The notes beneath the pieces were generated by a model. The model was not told the DNA's origin. It did no database searches and saw nothing but the letters and a program-made list of their open reading frames with translations. A program made the position numbers and the translations under genes. Source: Vulcanimicrobiota bacterium (GTDB lineage Bacteria; Pseudomonadota; Gammaproteobacteria; Xanthomonadales; Rhodanobacteraceae). Taken from it: a stretch of 55,135 nucleotides of DNA. Of this stretch, positions 17,959 to 27,820 are shown one piece after another. Where the stretch lies: contig CAJCJD010000152.1 of NCBI GenBank assembly GCA_903970555.1, positions 1 to 55,135 on the forward strand. The letters run 5' to 3'. How positions within the stretch are numbered: the first letter of the stretch is position 1; every line of letters starts with the position of its first letter.

Positions 17959-20900
17959 TTACCAGCCGAAGCTGACGCCGACGGTGCCGCTCGACTCACC
18001 ACCACCGGAGATCGAGCCACCGATCAGCACGGCGCCGTTATCCGAGATACGGTGAGCAAGACCGACTGCCAGGGCTGCCTGACCGGCATACGTACCGGCC
18101 GCCGCACTGACGCGATTGTCGGTGCCCGGTGCCGCGGCGATCGCGCCGGCCATGCCAGCCATAGCGGTGCCCATGGCACCCACGCGGTTCAAGCGTGTGT
18201 TGACGGCGTGGAACTGGTTGTTCACTTGATCGCGGAACGCATTGAAGTTGTCGCTGGTGACCAAGCCCGCTGTCTTCTGGTCGGTGTACGCATTGGCGTT
18301 GGTCAGCGTTTCTGCGCTACTCGCATCGGTGTATGCGTTTGCAGCGTCAACGGCAGTTTGCGTTGCGGTCGTCAACTGCCCGACGTTGGCCGCATCGGTG
18401 GCATTGATGCCAGTAGCCACATTGGTGATTGTGCGTTCGTTGCCTGCAGTGCCCACCGATACGCTATTGGCCTGATCGGCGACCGATCCTGCACCGACGG
18501 CAACAGCATTCGACGCAGTGACTTGGCTGCCTTGACCGACAGCGGTACCCGCATCAGCAGAGACGTTGCTGCCGGCACCCACTGTCGTGGCGTTGGATGC
18601 GCTGCCACCGACTTGAGCGTTTTCACCTAACGTGGTGTTGGTGTCAGTCGTGCTTGCAGCCAGTGTCGTCCCTGGTGCCGCACCTGCTGCTGGGGCGCTC
18701 GTGCTAAGCGAGCTCACCTGGGTTTCCAGGCTGCCGACGCGACCATTCAACGCGCTAACCGCACCGTCCAATGCTCCGAATGCAGTCCCCACACTGGAGT
18801 AGGCCTGGTTCTGGATCATGAACATCGGTGCACTTATCATGCCGCTGGCATTCATGCCCATGCCACCACCAATGGTGTCAGCCAGCGACTGATACTGCTG
18901 CACGTTCACCGCGTCGCTGCTCTTCAAGCCTGCGGCAATATTGGTGAGCGTGGTGCCGTTCGCACCGCCTAGCGTCACCGAGCCCTGGTTGCTGGCTGTG
19001 TCATAGGTGACAGCCGACATGGTGTTGCCACCGGCATCTATTAGCCCCACCTGCTTGAGCTGAGCAACGTTGACGGCGTCAGTGTTTTGAGTGCCGGCAG
19101 CAACGTTGGTGATCTGGCGTTCGCTACCCAGGTCACCGACGGAGACCGAGTTGGCGCGGTCGGCAAAGCTGCCATTGCCAAGCGCAACGCTGTTGTAGCC
19201 TGTGCTTTTGCTATACGCACCCAGCGCCATGCTGGCATTGCCAGTGGCGGTGGCGCTAAAGCCAAGCGCAGTGCTCTGCACGCCAGCGGCCGTGCTCAAT
19301 CCACCCATTGCCACCGCGCCATCGGCGGTTGCTTTGGCGCTGGCTCCGCTGGCAACCGACTGCGTGCCACTCGCGTTGGCGTCGTCACTGCCATCGTTGT
19401 TACCGCCAGCTTTGAAGTAGCGGTTGGTTTGCGTGCCTGCGTCAGCCACCGCATCCAACTGCGATTTGTTCACCGCATCGGTGGCTTGGGTACCCGCGGC
19501 CACGTTAGTGATCTGACGTTCTGCACCGGTACTTCCCACCGAGACGGTGTTGTCGCGATCGGCTATTGAGAAGGAACCAAGTGCAACACTTTGGGTGCCG
19601 AAAGCGTTGGAGTTAGCGCCCAACGCCAAAGCATAGTCACCGCTAGCGAATGTGCCAGCACCGTAAGCAGTGGCGCCGAATCCAGCCGCATAGCTAAACG
19701 AACCGATGGCGGTGCCCAGGTCATTTGCGAAGCTATACGAGCCAATGGCTACGCTACCGCCACCTTGTGCAGCACTGTTACTGCCGGCGGCAACCGCGTA
19801 TTCGCCGCTGGCAATGGCATTGTCGGAACCATCGTTGTTACCGTCAGCTTTGAAGTAGCGATTGGTTTGCGTGCCAGCATCGGCTACCGCATCCAACTGC
19901 GATTTGTTCACTGCATCGGTGGCTTCGGTGCCCGCGGCCACGTTGGTGATCTGGCGTTCGTCGCCTGCACTGCCCACGGAGACGCTCATGTCGCGATCGG
20001 CTACCGAGAGATGGCCCAATGCGACGGAGCGATTGCCTGTGCTCATTGCGCCCGCGCCAATCGCCACGCTGCGATCGGCGTAGGCCTGCGCACCGGCCCC
20101 TAGCGCGGTGGAGGCGAAGCCGCCCGCATAAGTGTTGGCGACATAGATGGTGTTGCCTACAACATCCCCATAGATGCCACCGATTGCCGTACCGGACTGC
20201 CCTGACGCTCCGGCGAGGGTGCCGATGGCGACTGCATTGCTCGCATTGGGCCCGGTGTTGGCAGCGACGCCCATGGCAATGGAGGATTGACCTTGGGCAC
20301 CCGATGCAAGACCGATGGCAATGCCGCCACTGGCTGCATCAGCCACATACGATTCGCCGCCCAGAGCCAGCGAACCATCGGCTTGCGCATTGGCGCTGTA
20401 GCCGAACGCACTTGCTTCCAATCCGCTGGCACTGGCTTGCTGGCCGGTGGCGACACTGTTGTCGCCGATGGCCGAACTGCCATAGCCGACGGCGGTGCTG
20501 AAATTGCCGAGGGCATTGGCGCCGCTGCCAAATGCCGAGGCACCCGTGCCCATGGCGAAGCCGCCCGAACCGGCGGCAGTCGTGTATTGGCCGCTGGCAA
20601 TCGCGTCGTCGTTGCCTTGGCCGTTAGCGGAGAAATAGCGAGCGGCATCGTCAACGCTGCTGGTCAGCGCATCCAGCTGCGACTTGTTCACTGCGTCAGT
20701 AGCTTGAGTGCCGGCGGCTACATTGGTGATCTGGCGTTCGTGGCCCACACGGCCCACTGATATTGAGTTGGCACGGTTGGCGATGGAATTGGCGCCCAGC
20801 GCAACGCTGCCCAGGGTGAGCGCTTGCGCGTTGTAGCCCAATGCTGTCGCATTGCGTTCCTGCGCGTAGCTGTCAGTGCCAAGCGCGGTGGAGTTGATGC

Positions 20901-23661
20901 CATTGGCGAAAGAGGCGCTACCGACCGCCGTGGCATTTTGACCATAAGCGAAGGAGTCCCCACCAACAGCCGTGGCACTGTCGCCTAAAGCAAAGCTCGC
21001 TACGCCTAACGCGGTAGAAGCGTCTCCGCCAGCTAATGCAAAGGCACCTTGCGCGAGGGAGGCGCTGCCGATGGCTTGAGCGCCAGCGCCGGTAGCGGTG
21101 CTGTAGTCGCCGCTGGCCGCGCTGTATGCCCCGGACGCCGTCGACTTCACGCCCGTCGCACTGGCATCGTCGCTGCCGTCGTTGTCGCCGTTGGCTTTGA
21201 AGTAATGTTGCGCATCGCTCACGCTGCTGGCCAAGCCATCCAGTTGCGACTTGTTGACGGCATCGGTGGCCTGCGTGCCGGCCGCTACGTTGGTGATCTG
21301 ACGTTCCGCGCCGACGCTCCCAACAGAGACCGTGTTATTGCGATCGGCAACGGAGTTGGAGCCCAACGCAACGCTGTTGTCCGCGATCGCAGCACTGCCG
21401 TAGCCGATGGCGCTGCTGTAGCTGCCAATGGCATTGGCGCCACTGCCGAAGGCCGATGTGCCATCGCCCATGGCGAAGCTGCCCGAGCCTGCGGCAGTCG
21501 CGTACTGGCCGCTTGCAATCGCATCGTCGTTGCCTTGGCCGTTAGCGGCGAAGTAGTGAGCGGCATCGTCAACGCTGTCGGTCAGCGTATCCAACTGCGA
21601 CTTGTTCACGGCGTCGGTGGCTTGCGTACCGGCTGCCACGTTGGTGATCTGGCGTTCGTTACCGACGCTACCGACCGAAAGGGTGTTGTCGCGGTCGGCT
21701 ATCGAAAGTGCTCCCAGTGCGATGGCATTGGCGCCGGTCACTGCACTCGAATCACCGATCGCCACGCTCTCTGCCGTCAGGCCGTAGTAGCCGGCATACG
21801 CACCAAGCGCGACCGAACGGGTGTCATAAGTAGTCGCTGCGAAGCCGATCGCGAGGCTGGTATTGCCGCCGGCTTGTGCTGCCGAACCCAAGGCCATCGA
21901 GTAGGTTCCGGTGCTCATCGTGGGACGAGAGACGATGGCGTGGCTGACGTTGTCGACAAACGCGCCCAAGGGGCCTATCGCAATGCTCGACGCTGCGTTA
22001 GCGGTGGCATAGGCACCCATGGCAATGCCGCCGCTGGCGTTGCTGCCTACGTTGGCCAGCGAGCCGATGGCGATGCCGCTGGAGGAATTGCTGCCCACAA
22101 TGGCGCCATAGCCGAACGCCTGGCCGAAATTCGCACTGCTGGTAACGGTGCCGCCAGCCATCGCCGCGGAGTTGTAACCCAGAGCCTGCGAGCCACTACC
22201 CAGCGACGTGCTCAAATCGCCATTGGCTGTGGCGTTGTTGCCCAGGGCCACAGAGCTGTTTCCCGTAGCAACGCTCTGCGAGCCGACCGCGGTGCTTTGA
22301 GCACCGATGGCCGCACTGCCATAGCCGGCGGTGGTACTGAAATCGCCGATGGCGTTGGCGCCGCTGCCCAAAGCCGATGCGCCATCGCCCATGGCGAAGC
22401 TGCCTGAGCCCGCCGCAGTGGCGTACTGACCGTTGGCGATCGCATCATCGTTGCCTTGGCCATTAGCGGCAAAGTAATGGATGGCATCGCCTGCGCTGTC
22501 GGAGATTGCATCCAACTGCGACTTGTTCACCGCATCGGTGGCTTGGGTGCCTGCAGCGACATTGGTGATCTGACGTTCGTTACCCGCGCGTCCGACTGAT
22601 ACCGCGTTGGCGCGGTTTGCAATGGAGTTGGTACCAAGCGCAACGCTACCCAGCGTAAGCGCTTGTGCGTTGTAGCCCAATGCAATGGCATTGCGCGCTT
22701 GCGCATCGCTGTTAGCACCCAGGGCGATGGAGTTGATGCCGTTCGCCAAGGCGCCACTACCCGTTGCCGTGGCACCTTGGGCAAAGGCGAAGGCATCGGC
22801 GCCGACGGCTGTCGCGCTATCGCCCACGGCATAGCTGAGGGCGCCTAGTGCGGTAGCGCCATCTCCCGAGGCGAGGGAAAAGGCACCCTGAGCGAGAGAT
22901 GTGGCACCCGTCGCTTGGGAAGCGAAGCCCATGGCGGTGCTGTAGTCACCAGTGGCTGCGCTATATGCGCCGGCCGCCGTCGCTTTCACACCTGACGCAA
23001 CGGCATCGTCACTGCCATCGTTATTGCCATTGGCTTTGAAGTAATGCTGTGCGTCGCTAACGCTTGCAGCCAGCGTGCCCAACTGAGACACATTGACTGC
23101 ATCGTGCGCGTCAATGCCATCGGCAACATTTGTGATGCGGCGCTCGCTACCCACGCTGCCGACGGATACGACATTATCGACATCGGCGACCGAGCCGTTG
23201 CCCAACGCTACGCTGTTGTCGCCCGATGCAACGCTGTCTTGACCAAGTGCGATGCTGGCGGTGCCAGCAGCGAATGCGTCATGCCCAATCGCAATGCTGT
23301 TGTTGCCGTGTGCAGTCGACATATAACCCAGCGCCGTCGAGTAGTCACCCATTGCTAACGAGCGATTGCCCAACGCCGTGCTGTAGTTGCCCAACGCCGA
23401 TGCCAGTGAACCGCAGGCGAATGCATCATTCAATGCAGAAGGTTGATTGGCAGGCGCAAACGAGCCCGTACACACATCGGCGCGTGCAGCTTTTGGCGTC
23501 AGCGCCATAGCGAGCATGACGGCTAGGGAAATACCGGCGAGCCGGAAGCTGGAACGTTCCTGTTTACGGCTATCGATGACAACGTTGCTACTGGCCAACT
23601 CCGATGCCACCACGACAGCACCGAGCGATGCGTTCCAGACTTTGCTGTAAATCCTGTTCAT
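17959..23661 (-). CDS. trimeric autotransporter adhesin (YadA/Hia type)
   Basis: 1900 aa. The start at 23661 gives MNRIYSKVWNASLGAVVVAS, an extended signal peptide region, with GGAGGAAATAGC before it. A classical signal ends near ARADV. The passenger is a run of head repeats of about 14 residues (SxALGxxSxAxGxxS) broken by necks ERQITNVAAGTQATDAVNKS QLD; I count nine ITNVA necks and one ITNIAAG variant. Seven necks are followed by a YF-x-A-x-G insert of two kinds, KANGNNDGSDDA and AANGQGNDDA. A coiled-coil stalk precedes the C-terminal YadA anchor (about the last 75 residues, ending GTVGVSFGW), which forms a 12-strand trimeric outer-membrane barrel. Role: adhesion and biofilm. Near-identical DNA repeats make copy-number change by recombination likely. 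Confidence 0.96.
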   Translation of the reverse strand: MNRIYSKVWNASLGAVVVASELASSNVVIDSRKQERSSFRLAGISLAVMLAMALTPKAARADVCTGSFAPANQPSALNDAFACGSLASALGNYSTALGNRSLAMGDYSTALGYMSTAHGNNSIAIGHDAFAAGTASIALGQDSVASGDNSVALGNGSVADVDNVVSVGSVGSERRITNVADGIDAHDAVNVSQLGTLAASVSDAQHYFKANGNNDGSDDAVASGVKATAAGAYSAATGDYSTAMGFASQATGATSLAQGAFSLASGDGATALGALSYAVGDSATAVGADAFAFAQGATATGSGALANGINSIALGANSDAQARNAIALGYNAQALTLGSVALGTNSIANRANAVSVGRAGNERQITNVAAGTQATDAVNKSQLDAISDSAGDAIHYFAANGQGNDDAIANGQYATAAGSGSFAMGDGASALGSGANAIGDFSTTAGYGSAAIGAQSTAVGSQSVATGNSSVALGNNATANGDLSTSLGSGSQALGYNSAAMAGGTVTSSANFGQAFGYGAIVGSNSSSGIAIGSLANVGSNASGGIAMGAYATANAASSIAIGPLGAFVDNVSHAIVSRPTMSTGTYSMALGSAAQAGGNTSLAIGFAATTYDTRSVALGAYAGYYGLTAESVAIGDSSAVTGANAIALGALSIADRDNTLSVGSVGNERQITNVAAGTQATDAVNKSQLDTLTDSVDDAAHYFAANGQGNDDAIASGQYATAAGSGSFAMGDGTSAFGSGANAIGSYSSAIGYGSAAIADNSVALGSNSVADRNNTVSVGSVGAERQITNVAAGTQATDAVNKSQLDGLASSVSDAQHYFKANGDNDGSDDASATGVKSTASGAYSAASGDYSTATGAGAQAIGSASLAQGAFALAGGDASTALGVASFALGDSATAVGGDSFAYGQNATAVGSASFANGINSTALGTDSYAQERNATALGYNAQALTLGSVALGANSIANRANSISVGRVGHERQITNVAAGTQATDAVNKSQLDALTSSVDDAARYFSANGQGNDDAIASGQYTTAAGSGGFAMGTGASAFGSGANALGNFSTAVGYGSSAIGDNSVATGQQASASGLEASAFGYSANAQADGSLALGGESYVADAASGGIAIGLASGAQGQSSIAMGVAANTGPNASNAVAIGTLAGASGQSGTAIGGIYGDVVGNTIYVANTYAGGFASTALGAGAQAYADRSVAIGAGAMSTGNRSVALGHLSVADRDMSVSVGSAGDERQITNVAAGTEATDAVNKSQLDAVADAGTQTNRYFKADGNNDGSDNAIASGEYAVAAGSNSAAQGGGSVAIGSYSFANDLGTAIGSFSYAAGFGATAYGAGTFASGDYALALGANSNAFGTQSVALGSFSIADRDNTVSVGSTGAERQITNVAAGTQATDAVNKSQLDAVADAGTQTNRYFKAGGNNDGSDDANASGTQSVASGASAKATADGAVAMGGLSTAAGVQSTALGFSATATGNASMALGAYSKSTGYNSVALGNGSFADRANSVSVGDLGSERQITNVAAGTQNTDAVNVAQLKQVGLIDAGGNTMSAVTYDTASNQGSVTLGGANGTTLTNIAAGLKSSDAVNVQQYQSLADTIGGGMGMNASGMISAPMFMIQNQAYSSVGTAFGALDGAVSALNGRVGSLETQVSSLSTSAPAAGAAPGTTLAASTTDTNTTLGENAQVGGSASNATTVGAGSNVSADAGTAVGQGSQVTASNAVAVGAGSVADQANSVSVGTAGNERTITNVATGINATDAANVGQLTTATQTAVDAANAYTDASSAETLTNANAYTDQKTAGLVTSDNFNAFRDQVNNQFHAVNTRLNRVGAMGTAMAGMAGAIAAAPGTDNRVSAAAGTYAGQAALAVGLAHRISDNGAVLIGGSISGGGESSGTVGVSFGW

Positions 23662-24050
23662 GCTTGCTATTTCCTCCATGCGGATAAGGAATGCAGGGCG
23701 CGCATGGCAATGCATGCGTGCGCCGAGGCAATGGAAGCCGGATAGGAGTTCCCCTCGATCCTGCTATTCGTGTATGGCCGCTGCCGATGGTCTGTTTATG
23801 TCGAGCCTGGGCAGGTGGCGCACAGCGAGCATCACGATTCACGGAAAGAACTGTCACGCACGGAAAACCACAAAAATTCACTTCTTTCACGCTTACTCAC
23901 GCTTTTTCACACGCGCGCTGGCGATGCCCTTTGAAGGAAGCGTCGAGTGTTACCGCCTTACGAAGGCGTATGGTGTGCGGATCGATGACGCGCACACGGA
24001 CCGCTTGTCTGGCGACGAAGTGCGGTGAATGACCGTGGCAAAGTGCGTTG
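23662..24050 (-). other. adhesin upstream region with phased TCAC repeats
   Basis: A 389-bp region between the regulator stop (24051) and the adhesin start. It holds the phased repeat cluster annotated separately at 23832-23910. No ORF with a believable start was found, and I could not pick a confident -10/-35 for the adhesin. Confidence 0.6.
23832..23910 (-). promoter_or_regulatory. cluster of helically phased TCAC (GTGA) repeats
   Basis: TCAC occurs at 23832, 23839, 23854, 23878, 23887, 23897 and 23907. The last four are spaced 9, 10 and 10 bp. Positions 23881-23910 are three tandem decamers ending TTTCAC, CTCAC and TTTCAC, with consensus GCTTnnTCAC. On the minus strand, upstream of the adhesin, these read GTGA. 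Tandem direct repeats at one helical turn are the binding style of OmpR/PhoB-type regulators, and such a regulator gene is the next gene upstream. Confidence 0.6.
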
Positions 24051-24821
24051 TTATCCGACGGTAGTTGTCGGCCTATGCCATGCGTCGCGGGGCAATACGT
24101 AGCCTTTGCTGCGAACGGTAAGCAATGGCAGCATCTCGTTGGTCTGAGAAAGTACTTTTCGGCGTAGCCGATGGATAACCATCTCGAGGCGATGTGGATC
24201 GCAGTCGTAGCGGTTGTGATTCAAGGCCTGGATCAAGGATTCGCGCAATACAGGCTCGTCGCTTGCGTTCATTAGCGTGGTCAGCACGCATTGTTCAATG
24301 GCCGTAAGCGCGACGATCTTGCCGCGCGGCGATACGAGCCGCCATCCATCGGCTTCCAGCCGCCAACGGGAAACGGGGGCTTGCTCGGCAACCATTCCAT
24401 GCGGAAGCGGCGTCATGCGGCGCGCAAGGCTATGCAGTGCAGCAGCCAGTACGTCCAGGTCGACAGGTTTTATCAGGTAGCCGTCGGCACCACTGTGCAA
24501 CGCCTGGATCTGATGTTGCCGATCCGTCGAACCAGTCAGCATGACGATGCCGATGTCGGACATCGTGCGCAGATGCTGCGCGACGGTAAGGCCGTCCTCG
24601 TCGGGTAGACCGATATCCAAAACCACCAAGTCAAAATGCTGCGACAACATATGACGGTAAAGCTCGGCCGCCGACGCGGCGCCCTGTGTGCTGAATCCGT
24701 AGTCGCTCAACGCTGGCAATAGAATTTCTTCGCGCAGTGTCTCGTCGTCTTCCACTACCGCGACGCGAATCGGCGGTGTGGACACATACCTGGACAAAGG
24801 CCGCTGACCCCTGGTCGACAT
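24051..24821 (-). CDS. OmpR/PhoB-family response regulator, no partner kinase nearby
   Basis: 256 aa. The receiver domain (about 18-130) has the acidic pair EDD near the N-terminus, the phospho-acceptor Asp in LVVLDIGLPDEDG, the switch Thr in IVMLTGSTD and the Lys in GYLIKPVD. The C-terminal winged helix (about 150-250) has LTAIEQCVLTTLM, then HRLEMVIHRLRRKV as the recognition helix, then VRSKGYVL. It lies directly upstream of the adhesin gene on the same strand, with 389 bp between. No histidine kinase gene is in the window, so its sensor is elsewhere. Regulation of the adhesin is inferred from position and the phased repeats. Confidence 0.93.
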   Translation of the reverse strand: MSTRGQRPLSRYVSTPPIRVAVVEDDETLREEILLPALSDYGFSTQGAASAAELYRHMLSQHFDLVVLDIGLPDEDGLTVAQHLRTMSDIGIVMLTGSTDRQHQIQALHSGADGYLIKPVDLDVLAAALHSLARRMTPLPHGMVAEQAPVSRWRLEADGWRLVSPRGKIVALTAIEQCVLTTLMNASDEPVLRESLIQALNHNRYDCDPHRLEMVIHRLRRKVLSQTNEMLPLLTVRSKGYVLPRDAWHRPTTTVG

Positions 24822-24962
24822 ATGGTGCTCATCCCTTAGCTCTCCCTCGGCCTAGCTTAGGGAGCGGGCGCCGCTCGCATCAGAGGACTATGCCTTTTGG
24901 CACTGTGGCAAAGCACCTACACGACCTAGCGTGAATGCTTTTCGACGCCGTAGGAAGCCACC

Positions 24963-27647
24963 ATGCACCGTTTCGTTCGTCCCCTTGCCTTGACTGCCCT
25001 TGCCATGTGTTGTGGCGCAGCATTAGCGTCCACGCCGGCCGATCAGGCACCGCATGGGACGCTGCCGCGCTGGGCCGTGCCGCAGTCGTACCAGCTTTCG
25101 TTCAAGGTGGATCCGAAGCAGCAGGATTATTCGGGCACGACCACGATCAAGGTTGATTTGAAGCAGGCCGCCGATCACCTGTGGTTGGACGGCCGCGATC
25201 TGAACGTGAGCAAGGTGACGATCACCGACGCGAGCGGCACTGCTCATGATGGCAAATATGTAGCCGTCGCGCCGAACGAAGGCGTGTCGCGCATCGATTT
25301 CGGTAGCACGCTGAAGCCGCAGCAGTTGACGCTCACCATCGAGTACACCGCGCCGCTCAATCAGCAGTTGCAGGGTTTGTATAAGGTCAGCCACGCGGGC
25401 GTGCCGTATGCGATGACGCAGATGGAGCCGATCAGCGCGCGCTACGCGTTCCCCGGCTTCGACGAGCCCGGTTTCAAGACGCCTTATGACATCAGCCTGA
25501 CCATTCCGTCGGATGTCACCGCCGTCGCCAATACCAAGCAGACCGGCGAGGCCGCCGCGGGCGCAGGTTGGAAGACACTGACCTTCGCGAAAACTCAGCC
25601 GCTTCCCACTTATCTTGTCGCATTCGCGGTCGGCCCGTGGGATATCGTCAACGGTCCGGATATCTCGCCGGATGACTATCGCACTGACGTACTGCCGCTG
25701 CGTGGTGTCGCCGCGCATGGCGAAGGCCATCGCATGCAGCATGTGCTGAGCGAAACGCCCAGCATCATCCATACGTTGGAGAACTACTACGGCTTCGGTT
25801 ATCCGTTCGGCAAACTCGATCTGCTCGCCGCGCCGGATTTCTCTGCCGGTGCGATGGAAAATCCAGGCCTGGTCACGTTCCGCGACTGGTTGCTGTTGCT
25901 CGATCCCGATTCTCCGGCTAAGTACGTACGCGGCTCGTTCAACGTTACGGCACATGAGCTTGCCCACCAGTGGACCGGCGATACCGTGACGCTGGCCTGG
26001 TGGAACGACATCTGGCTCAACGAAGCTTTCGCGACGTGGATGCAGCAGAAAGTCACCATGAAGGTGCACCCGGAATATCGCGCCGATTTGGACCGTATCA
26101 GCGGCGCGGAAGGTGCGATGCATAACGACAGCCTGACCAGCGCGCGCCAGATTCGCCAGCCAATTACCGGCAATGGCGATATCGAGACCGCGTTCGACGG
26201 CATTACGTATCAGAAAGGCGCGGCCGTGCTTGGTATGTTCGAAGGTTATGTCGGCGAAGACACCTTCCAGAAGGGCATGCGCGCTTACATCCAGGCGCAC
26301 AAGTTCGGCAACGCTACGGCCGACGATCTCGTCGGTGCCATTGCCACGGCGGCCAATCAAGGTGCGACGTTCAAGCACGCGTTCAACAGCTTCCTCGATC
26401 AGTCCGGCGTGCCTTACGTGCAGACCCGTATCGAGCAGAAGAACGGCAAGACCATTGTGCATTTGAGTCAGGACCGCTACCTGCCTGTCGGTAGCACGGG
26501 CGATGCAAAACGCGTGTGGGGCATTCCAGTCTGCTTGCGTTATGCCACCAGCGACGGCACCAAGGTGAGCTGCGAGCTGCTCACACAGGCGACCGGCACC
26601 ATGGTGCTCGCCGACGCCGGCACACCAACGTGGGTGATGCCGAACGCGAATGCGCGTGGTTACTACCGCTTCAATCTGGATAAAAAAGAGTGGGCAGATC
26701 TCACCCAGCATGTCGCCACGCTGAGCGACACCGAGCAGTTGGCATATGCCGACAGCATCGATGCTGGTTTCCGCCACGGTGATTTGAATGCGGGCGATGC
26801 CATGGCCGCCTTGAAGCCCTTGACGGGCGTGGCGACGCGCGAAGTGATCGTGGCACCGCTGCCCACGATCGAATGGATCTATCGCGACGAAGTCGCCACC
26901 GACGCACAGCGCGAGAAGGTCGTCGCCTGGGTGAAGGACGCCTATCTTCCGCGCATGGAGCAGCTCGGCTATCAACGCAAATCGGGCGAAGCCGATGGCG
27001 ACTCCTTGCTGCGTAGCACCTTGGCCGAGGCGTTGGCACTCGACTTCAAGCTGCCCGAAGTACGTTCGGCACTACTGAAGCAAGGTGACGCTGCGCTGGC
27101 CAAAAAAGCTGATGGTCATTTGAACCTCGGTGCCGCCGATCCGGATCTGCTGGGCGCCGCACTTGCGGTTGCTGTGCAAGAGCGTGGCGAGCCGGCTCTC
27201 GGTGCATTGATTGCCGAACTGCCGCAGACCACCGACCCGGCCCTGCGCAATGCCATGCTCGAGGGGCTCAGCGCGACAGACACCCCGTCCTTGGCCGATA
27301 AAGCGCGTGACTTCGCTTTGACCAAGCAAGTGAAGGTGGGCGAGATGGCCGCCATTCTTCGCGGCAGCCACGACACGCCGGCTGCACGCGATGCCTTGTG
27401 GCATTGGTTCACCGGTCACTACGACCAGGTCGTCGCCCGCACTGGCAGCTTTGCCGGCGGCAGGTTGCCGGCACTGGCTGGTGGTGGCGGCTGTTCCAAG
27501 GCGGAGGCGGATCGTTTGCAAGCGTATTTCCAGCCGCGCCTGAAAGACGTCACCGGTGCAGACCGTGGCCTGGCGCAAACCCGCGAAGAGACGTTGCTGT
27601 GCGCCGCTCTCAAGGCCAAGCAGGATCCTTCCACGATCCTGCATTAA
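24963..27647 (+). CDS. secreted M1 family zinc aminopeptidase
   Basis: 894 aa with a signal peptide (MHRFVRPLALTALAMCCGAA then LAS). It is gluzincin-type: substrate motif GAMENPG near residue 296, zinc site HELAHQ near residue 330 followed 18 residues later by NEAFATW (the third zinc ligand Glu). The C-terminal half has the ERAP1-C-like helical repeat. It removes N-terminal residues from peptides in the periplasm. GGAAG lies just before the start. It is monocistronic with a strong terminator, and divergent from the response regulator with a 141-bp gap. Confidence 0.95.
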   Translation: MHRFVRPLALTALAMCCGAALASTPADQAPHGTLPRWAVPQSYQLSFKVDPKQQDYSGTTTIKVDLKQAADHLWLDGRDLNVSKVTITDASGTAHDGKYVAVAPNEGVSRIDFGSTLKPQQLTLTIEYTAPLNQQLQGLYKVSHAGVPYAMTQMEPISARYAFPGFDEPGFKTPYDISLTIPSDVTAVANTKQTGEAAAGAGWKTLTFAKTQPLPTYLVAFAVGPWDIVNGPDISPDDYRTDVLPLRGVAAHGEGHRMQHVLSETPSIIHTLENYYGFGYPFGKLDLLAAPDFSAGAMENPGLVTFRDWLLLLDPDSPAKYVRGSFNVTAHELAHQWTGDTVTLAWWNDIWLNEAFATWMQQKVTMKVHPEYRADLDRISGAEGAMHNDSLTSARQIRQPITGNGDIETAFDGITYQKGAAVLGMFEGYVGEDTFQKGMRAYIQAHKFGNATADDLVGAIATAANQGATFKHAFNSFLDQSGVPYVQTRIEQKNGKTIVHLSQDRYLPVGSTGDAKRVWGIPVCLRYATSDGTKVSCELLTQATGTMVLADAGTPTWVMPNANARGYYRFNLDKKEWADLTQHVATLSDTEQLAYADSIDAGFRHGDLNAGDAMAALKPLTGVATREVIVAPLPTIEWIYRDEVATDAQREKVVAWVKDAYLPRMEQLGYQRKSGEADGDSLLRSTLAEALALDFKLPEVRSALLKQGDAALAKKADGHLNLGAADPDLLGAALAVAVQERGEPALGALIAELPQTTDPALRNAMLEGLSATDTPSLADKARDFALTKQVKVGEMAAILRGSHDTPAARDALWHWFTGHYDQVVARTGSFAGGRLPALAGGGGCSKAEADRLQAYFQPRLKDVTGADRGLAQTREETLLCAALKAKQDPSTILH

Positions 27648-27672
27648 TCGCTGTTTTGATTGCCGATAGACG

Positions 27673-27701
27673 CCGGGCGGTGCGAACCGCCCGGTTTTTT
27701 T
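27673..27701 (+). terminator. terminator after the M1 peptidase
   Basis: CCGGGCGGT (27673-27681), GCGA loop, ACCGCCCGG (27686-27694), then T7. Confidence 0.92.
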
Positions 27702-27820
27702 ATGGCCGTGGCGCTGTGCGCGGAGAGGCCATTAGTCGTGCGACGGTTATCCGCTCCTCTTTTCAGCGGGGGCGAGATTCCATCTAAACTGGATCAAACC
27801 CCACTGGACGGAGAAGCCGC

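Noticed and set aside
17959-23661. CRISPR-like repeat array
   Set aside because: The regular repeats are coding: they translate to adhesin head and neck motifs in one long frame, with no conserved short repeats separated by unique spacers.
25023-26975. 650-residue open frame on the minus strand
   Set aside because: Lies antisense to the M1 aminopeptidase, whose motifs (GAMENPG, HELAHQ) fix the coding strand. The antisense product is Arg/His-rich with no domain; it is a GC-skew shadow.
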